Origin: Lagopus muta
Lineage: Eukaryota > Chordata > Aves > Galliformes > Phasianidae
Assembly (NCBI RefSeq): GCF_023343835.1
Contig: NC_064442.1
Span: 17,036,501-17,100,500, forward strand
DNA: 64,000 nucleotides
Direction of reading: 5' to 3'
Part shown: one piece after another, positions 61,101 to 64,000 of the stretch
Layout of the letters: the number at the start of each line of letters is the position of its first letter
Numbering within the stretch: position 1 is the first letter of the stretch
Position numbers and translations under genes: made by a program
Notes under the pieces: model-generated
What the model was told of the DNA's origin: nothing
Seen by the model: the letters and a program-made list of their open reading frames with translations, nothing else
The model's database searches: none

Positions 61101-64000
61101 TGGTTTTGATCTTAAGTCATGAAATTGCTTTATGGAGTTCCTACTTGCTTTTCCATACAAGCATAAGGAAAATACCATAAAACTCTGAAACCACTTGAAA
61201 TTCTGCTGAGCATGCTGAACGTGAGCAAACTCAGGAAGATTACAAAATGCTGCTTTAAGAAATAAGGCAGCTGAACACTAATTTGTATGTTAACATCAGT
61301 AATAAAATCAACTGTAATCCATTGCTTTCCCTTTTCTTTCTTCGGTGCTTTATTTGAAGGGAGGAATACTGTTGGGACACCACATGCATTATCTGTCTCA
61401 TAAATGTCACATCTTTTCACGGCATTTGCTGCCCTGCTAAGTCTAACTACCAATCTGGACAGGGGTACAAAACAACAGGCATATTGTTAAATCTTTGATA
61501 ATAAAGCTTTATCCTGTAGACATGGGATTAAAGTTCTGAGCTGCACCATACTGCCAGGATTTTGGAGAAAGAGAGATGTAGATAATAGCCCATGTAATCT
61601 CCTCACCTACTTGTAAATAGCTTAACCTCAGCACAAAAAAACAGACACGTTCCCAGTTTGAGTACCAATGGTTAAATGTACATGAGCATGCAAACAATCG
61701 TAAGGCCAGCAGCGTCCTTCAGCAGAGCATAGCTGGCCAAAGGAAGACAGGAAGGCAATTAATGAAAGGTCTTAATTTAACTTGCCTCCACAGGGCTTTG
61801 CTTCACCTCTACGCAGAAATAACTGCTGCTTCATTTCATTCAAAATATGTTTTTCTATATGAGAAAGAACATCACTGAAATCAACCACAGAGGGTCTGCA
61901 CTATGTGCAGCAACACCAAATTCGCTGTGACGCCCCCAGCATACGTTATGCTTTCCAACTCAGTTTTTAATGTATGTAAAAAAATAAGTCTTTGCTAAAA
62001 TAGTTTATCCTTGGAAACAACATGGAGTATCTTACTGCTATTTTGCAGCATGTCATCTTGAGAAGCAGTAATGATAGAATGCAGTAGAAGTCTAGCAAAT
62101 ATGAGCAGCAATCACATGAGTGGGAAAGTTTACTAGCGGTGATTAGGCCCACAAAAGCATGAATCACACACGGCATGATGACTGAGAACAGGTTTTGCTG
62201 AAGAATTAAGATGCCCTGAAATCCTATTAGTAACTTTGAAAACTTTGATTTCCTTGTCATTTAACCATTTTCACCCTATTGTTAGGGCAGCACAAGGAGA
62301 TGAATAGCAACAGACCTTTGCATTTAATAGTAAGCTCTACAATACACATTAAGTACAACATTAAAATCCCTCGCACGGGGAATTGGATTGACTCTGACTT
62401 CAGCAACTGTTTCTTGGAAGAAACGTCACCCACTGAAAAATTATGATCATAGCTAAAAGTGTGCTGCACTGCATATAGAAGCCCAAACAGTAGGCTAGCT
62501 GTACCTATATAAACCTCTCCCATATGTTTGTTAACATAGAAACAGCTGAAGTTTGACACCGTGGCTTAGTGTTCTGTTATGAAAACTGTATCTGGAAAAG
62601 TTAAGTCTGCTCCTTTTATTCACGTGTCAAAGGCACAACAGGCAAGTTCCAAGTGCCATTGATGTAACAGTCTGAATAAAATCTGCCACACGTCTAGCTA
62701 CTTCATCTACAACTCTGCCAACAGAGAAACAAAAACGTCCCAACTAAAAAAACCAAAAACTAATAACTAGCAATCCTCATTCACAACCAAGCCTGTGGGC
62801 TGAAAGACCCAGCTGGTGAGTGGGCTTTGTGCTCCTGGCCTCAGCAGCAGTGGCACTGACTTAAAACGTGGATGGAGAAGGGAACAAGGCTGCTAATGGG
62901 TTTTGCAGCTACAACCTTGAGAGCTGGAAGCTCTCTTTGAGTACCAACACAACGTATGAAGATAATCTAGAGATGGAAGCTGGCTCCTTGTAACATAAGA
63001 GATAGCACAAGTTTTAGGAGGTCACCAGAGAGGTCTCTGCAATTTGTGTTTTGTTTTGTTTATTTTTAATTTGTTACATATTCTAGGAACCTCAAAAAAC
63101 AGCACACTTGTTGTGCTTAATGAAAAGGTAAAATTTTTCTTCATTTCTCCAAGTGCTTTAGTCATTCACACTGACAAACAAGGCATTAAACTGGAAGGAT
63201 GCTGTCTGAACATTTAACTTACTCCCAGCAGCGAGTGGAACTTTGAAAGCGTTTTCCAATCGTTCATAAAAGGCAGGCTTTGTATCTGAGTCATGAATGG
63301 AGCAAAGCAAAGGTGCTCCACAGCCTTGAGAAAGCAGGAAATGGAATATAACAGCATTAGCTCTACTACTTTCCTTCTTTAGGAAACAGAAGTCAATTTA
63401 ACCTCATGTTGTGCTTGTTCCTATATAATATCTGTAAGGAAATTATAGCTTTTTTTTTGTATGCTCTTCTGTAGCAGGAATGAATGAAACCATATCAACT
63501 GCATTCCCCAAATGCAAGCAGTTCTGCTTAAAGCAATTTTATTTCTGTTTGCAGTAAATTTCACACTAGAGCTTAACAGAATACATTGTTAACTGAAAAT
63601 ACAGCATGCCCCACTGTAAGTAAACAGTGATCTTAATTTGAGGTCTAAGCTCTGGCACAAGATCATCATTTGGTAGTCCTCCAAGTCACAAACACTTTGG
63701 TTGAGAGGTCAGTACAATTACACTGTTTTTTAAATGCTTCCTTACAGATTGAGTATTATTTTTCATTCTCCCAGCCGCTGCTGAGCACTGTAACATCAAC
63801 TCAGGATCAGAGGAACTGGGTGGACTTAGAGGAAGTGCATTCTGCATGAACTACAGGGAATGGAGGAATTTTACTCTTTTCAAAGAGCAAAGTTAGGATA
63901 TTAAAAGCACATTTTTTTCCTAGGTGCTCTTTCCTAGCACTTCATATCTGGTCCATAATATATTAATGGTCATTAAAGATCCAAAACCACACAACGCAGC
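12910..64000 (-). CDS. SCAPER: SCAPER, S-phase cyclin A-associated protein in the ER (3' part, seven coding exons)
   Basis: SCAPER binds cyclin A/CDK2, is ER- and cilium-associated, and human loss-of-function causes intellectual disability with retinitis pigmentosa. Minus-strand coding exons, in transcript order: 56632-56509, 50034-49805, 43953-43798, 34654-34417, 31740-31591, 17642-17451 and 13258-13164. The first six splice in matching phases and give a continuous match to the C-terminal region of human SCAPER as I recall it, e.g. [74 protein letters not shown] and [16 protein letters not shown]. About 394 of roughly 1,400 residues are covered. Upstream parts (coiled coil, C2H2 zinc finger) lie beyond the right edge. 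Sixth exon ends phase 0, last begins phase 1, so a small exon of 3n+1 nt is missing between them; I could not place it. Long introns (2.7-13.9 kb) are typical of this gene. Confidence 0.93.
12935..12940 (-). terminator. SCAPER: SCAPER polyadenylation signal
   Basis: AATAAA on the minus strand (TTTATT on plus), 224 bp past the SCAPER stop codon. Cleavage would fall around 12,905-12,925. Confidence 0.7.
13164..13258 (-). CDS. SCAPER: SCAPER last coding exon
   Basis: After acceptor TCCCACAG the exon reads AG|AAG CGG..., encoding [18 protein letters not shown] and then [12 protein letters not shown] with TGA at 13166-13164. The pattern [17 protein letters not shown] matches the human SCAPER C-terminus. 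The two leading bases require one base from the previous exon (phase 1). The exon is far more GC-rich than the other SCAPER exons, and its terminal lysines are replaced by arginines. Confidence 0.88.
13590..13890 (-). mobile_element. CR1 LINE 3' fragment
   Basis: Begins on plus with ATCATAGAATGGCCTGGGTTG, the reverse complement of the CR1 terminus, then runs through the same phrase order as the copy at 1.55 kb to 'aaagagccgttcccctcct'. Better preserved than the other copies in the window. Confidence 0.9.
16098..16113. repeat. (CA)8 microsatellite
   Basis: Eight perfect CA units in a SCAPER intron. Confidence 0.9.
17451..17642 (-). CDS. SCAPER: SCAPER coding exon
   Basis: 192 nt, 64 codons, phase 0 at both ends, between TTTGTCTTTCAG|ATC and ATTCAG|GTAGCA. 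It encodes [20 protein letters not shown] to ...CVLLATFIQ, nearly identical to human in the middle ([20 protein letters not shown]). Reading through the donor would add ten residues ([10 protein letters not shown]) and stop. Confidence 0.95.
19713..19738. repeat. (TTTTTA)n simple repeat
   Basis: Four near-perfect TTTTTA units. Confidence 0.8.
24066..24300 (+). mobile_element. CR1 LINE 3' fragment
   Basis: Sense CR1 3' end with 'gatattaggaggaagctttt', 'aggctgtggatgccccatcc' and terminus 'ccaggccattctatgattct'. The short terminal repeat is intact. Confidence 0.9.
24375..24500 (-). mobile_element. Diverged CR1-like fragment
   Basis: Plus strand reads like an old CR1 reverse complement: AGAATCATACAACTG, then 'ggaccttaaaaggccatctg', 'gtccaactcccctgcaatga' and 'accaggtgctccgagcctgg'. 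More diverged than its neighbour and in opposite orientation, about 75 bp away. Confidence 0.65.
28100..28310. promoter_or_regulatory. Candidate intronic enhancer: five TAATTA sites in 156 bp
   Basis: TAATTA occurs at 28140-28145, 28205-28210, 28223-28228, 28272-28277 and 28290-28295. Interspersed are TGACAG-type sites (CTGTCA near 28,122 and TGACAG near 28,192, the TALE/MEIS core) and a POU-like ATGTAAAT near 28,175. The cluster sits in the 13.9-kb SCAPER intron, about 17 kb from the ISL2 3' end. An enhancer role, perhaps for ISL2, is inference. Confidence 0.4.
29162..29179. repeat. Poly(T) run
   Basis: Eighteen consecutive T residues in a SCAPER intron. Confidence 0.9.
31591..31740 (-). 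CDS. SCAPER: SCAPER coding exon
   Basis: 150 nt, 50 codons, phase 0 at both ends, between TTCTTTCAG|TCT and AACCAG|GTAAGG. It encodes [20 protein letters not shown] to ...[12 protein letters not shown]. Confidence 0.96.
31741..34416 (-). other. SCAPER: SCAPER intron, 2.7 kb
   Basis: AT-rich intron with a TA/poly(T) low-complexity stretch at 34.09-34.15 kb. A 142-codon plus-strand ORF at 33.15 kb has no recognisable homology. Confidence 0.85.
34094..34146. repeat. TA-rich and poly(T) low-complexity run
   Basis: TATATATAGTATTATATATATAA followed by about 15 T residues and a further T-rich run. Confidence 0.85.
34417..34654 (-). CDS. SCAPER: SCAPER coding exon
   Basis: 238 nt, in phase 2 (one base completing Arg) and out phase 0, between TTCTTTGACAG|A and TTCCAG|GTAACA. 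It encodes [20 protein letters not shown] to ...[12 protein letters not shown], including the conserved [11 protein letters not shown] and [16 protein letters not shown]. Confidence 0.96.
34655..43797 (-). other. SCAPER: SCAPER intron, 9.1 kb
   Basis: Holds an old CR1-like fragment near 35.4 kb and several low-complexity purine runs (about 35.70-35.73 kb and 36.90-36.93 kb). No exon or RNA gene recognised. Confidence 0.85.
35391..35525 (-). mobile_element. Diverged CR1-like fragment
   Basis: Plus strand: ATCACAGAACTGCAGGGGTT, 'ggaagggaccatcatcaagt', 'gcaggttccctgcagcagct', 'ggtgtccagatgggtcttga'. This is the reverse-complement pattern of an older CR1 subfamily. Confidence 0.7.
43798..43953 (-). 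CDS. SCAPER: SCAPER coding exon
   Basis: 156 nt, in phase 2 and out phase 2, between CTGTTTCCAG|T and GGAAG|GTAGGT. It encodes [20 protein letters not shown] to ...[14 protein letters not shown], with [13 protein letters not shown] in the middle. Confidence 0.95.
43954..49804 (-). other. SCAPER: SCAPER intron, 5.9 kb
   Basis: AT-rich intron with scattered poly(A)/poly(T) runs. No conserved coding segment seen; the 140-codon plus-strand ORF at 44.45 kb is unrecognised. Confidence 0.85.
49805..50034 (-). CDS. SCAPER: SCAPER coding exon
   Basis: 230 nt, in phase 0 and out phase 2, between CTTTTACTTAG|CTT and ATCAG|GTTAGA. It encodes [39 protein letters not shown] and ...[12 protein letters not shown]. 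The region after PDGN is diverged from human, while [12 protein letters not shown] is conserved. The donor GTTAGA is non-optimal. Confidence 0.94.
53112..53125. repeat. (AT)7 microsatellite
   Basis: A short perfect AT repeat inside a SCAPER intron. Confidence 0.8.
56383..56430 (+). mobile_element. CR1 LINE 3' terminal scrap
   Basis: Only the last 48 bp of CR1 remain: 'ataatggtccttttcaacac', then 'aggccattctatgagtctat'. It lies 79 bp from a SCAPER exon on its intron side. Confidence 0.7.
56509..56632 (-). CDS. SCAPER: SCAPER coding exon (most 5' one in the window)
   Basis: 124 nt, in phase 2 and out phase 0, between CTATCTTTTAG|G and TTTACG|GTATGT. It encodes [41 protein letters not shown]. 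The preceding exon, expected to end in a Lys split after its second base, is not found before the right edge. Confidence 0.95.
57880..58460. promoter_or_regulatory. Candidate AT-rich intronic regulatory block
   Basis: TAATTA at 57889-57894 and 58092-58097, further ATTA-containing sites (ATTAATCGA near 58,141, GATTAATTCAATT near 58,314, CTAATTCAC near 58,411) and a CAGGTG E-box near 58,349. The motif density is lower than in the 28-kb block and could be partly a matter of AT content. Confidence 0.22.
63223..63324 (-). other. Orphan exon-like segment with strong splice sites
   Basis: On the minus strand a long pyrimidine tract ends TGCTTTCTCAAG|GCTGTGG, then 102 nt ends GGGA|GTAAGT, a consensus donor. 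Two of the three frames are open: one reads [20 protein letters not shown] and on, another reads [20 protein letters not shown] and on. The third, which is the one needed to join the SCAPER exon at 56.6 kb, hits TGA after ten codons. I recognise neither peptide. It may be a poison exon, an exon of a nested transcript, or chance. Confidence 0.25.

Larger units (their letters stand above)
56633..64000 (-). other. SCAPER: SCAPER intron (partial; continues beyond the right edge)
   Basis: At least 7.4 kb with no SCAPER exon that fits the frame. I searched for residues like those preceding the 56.6-kb exon in human (AAGGLTALEHIL, VNTVLRIPPK) and did not see them. It contains an AT-rich motif block at 57.9-58.5 kb and an orphan exon-like segment at 63.2 kb. 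Confidence 0.75.

Overview
This is a vertebrate nuclear window, almost certainly from a bird and most likely a galliform close to chicken. Three things support this. Several interspersed repeats match CR1 LINE 3' ends, including the tail resembling CATTCTATGATTCTA. Long introns alternate with very GC-rich CpG islands. The gene order ETFA (-), ISL2 (+), SCAPER (-) matches the amniote block I know from human 15q24. No bacterial, viral or CRISPR-like feature was seen.

Layout. Positions 1-2,487 are intron 1 of ETFA, with a CR1 copy at about 1.55-1.89 kb. A CpG island at about 2.0-2.76 kb holds the ETFA promoter and its first coding exon on the minus strand; this exon carries a tandem duplication that gives two in-frame start codons. 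Positions 2.76-8.8 kb are the divergent ETFA/ISL2 intergenic region, with one CR1 copy and an AT-rich block of homeodomain-type motifs at about 6.0-6.5 kb. A large CpG island (about 7.6-12.65 kb) contains the complete six-exon ISL2 gene (coding 9,089-11,364, 356 aa), whose intron 1 has a long C+T tract. About 1 kb separates the ISL2 poly(A) signals from that of the convergent gene SCAPER. From about 12.9 kb to the end of the window the minus strand carries the 3' part of SCAPER: seven coding exons at 56.5, 49.8, 43.8, 34.4, 31.6, 17.5 and 13.2 kb. The phases of the first six exons are mutually consistent. One small penultimate exon, expected from the human protein between 17.45 and 13.26 kb, could not be placed. 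The rest is intron with CR1 fragments, simple repeats and a few candidate regulatory blocks.

The three genes are not a functional pathway. ETFA is a mitochondrial electron carrier subunit, ISL2 a LIM-homeodomain neuronal transcription factor, and SCAPER an ER/cilium-associated cyclin A-binding protein. The conserved linkage may reflect ISL2 regulatory elements inside SCAPER introns; the strongest candidate is a cluster of five TAATTA sites at 28.14-28.30 kb. I found no convincing new system. The items most worth a second look are the duplicated ETFA start, the homeodomain-site clusters, a well-spliced orphan exon candidate at 63.2 kb, and the missing SCAPER exon.
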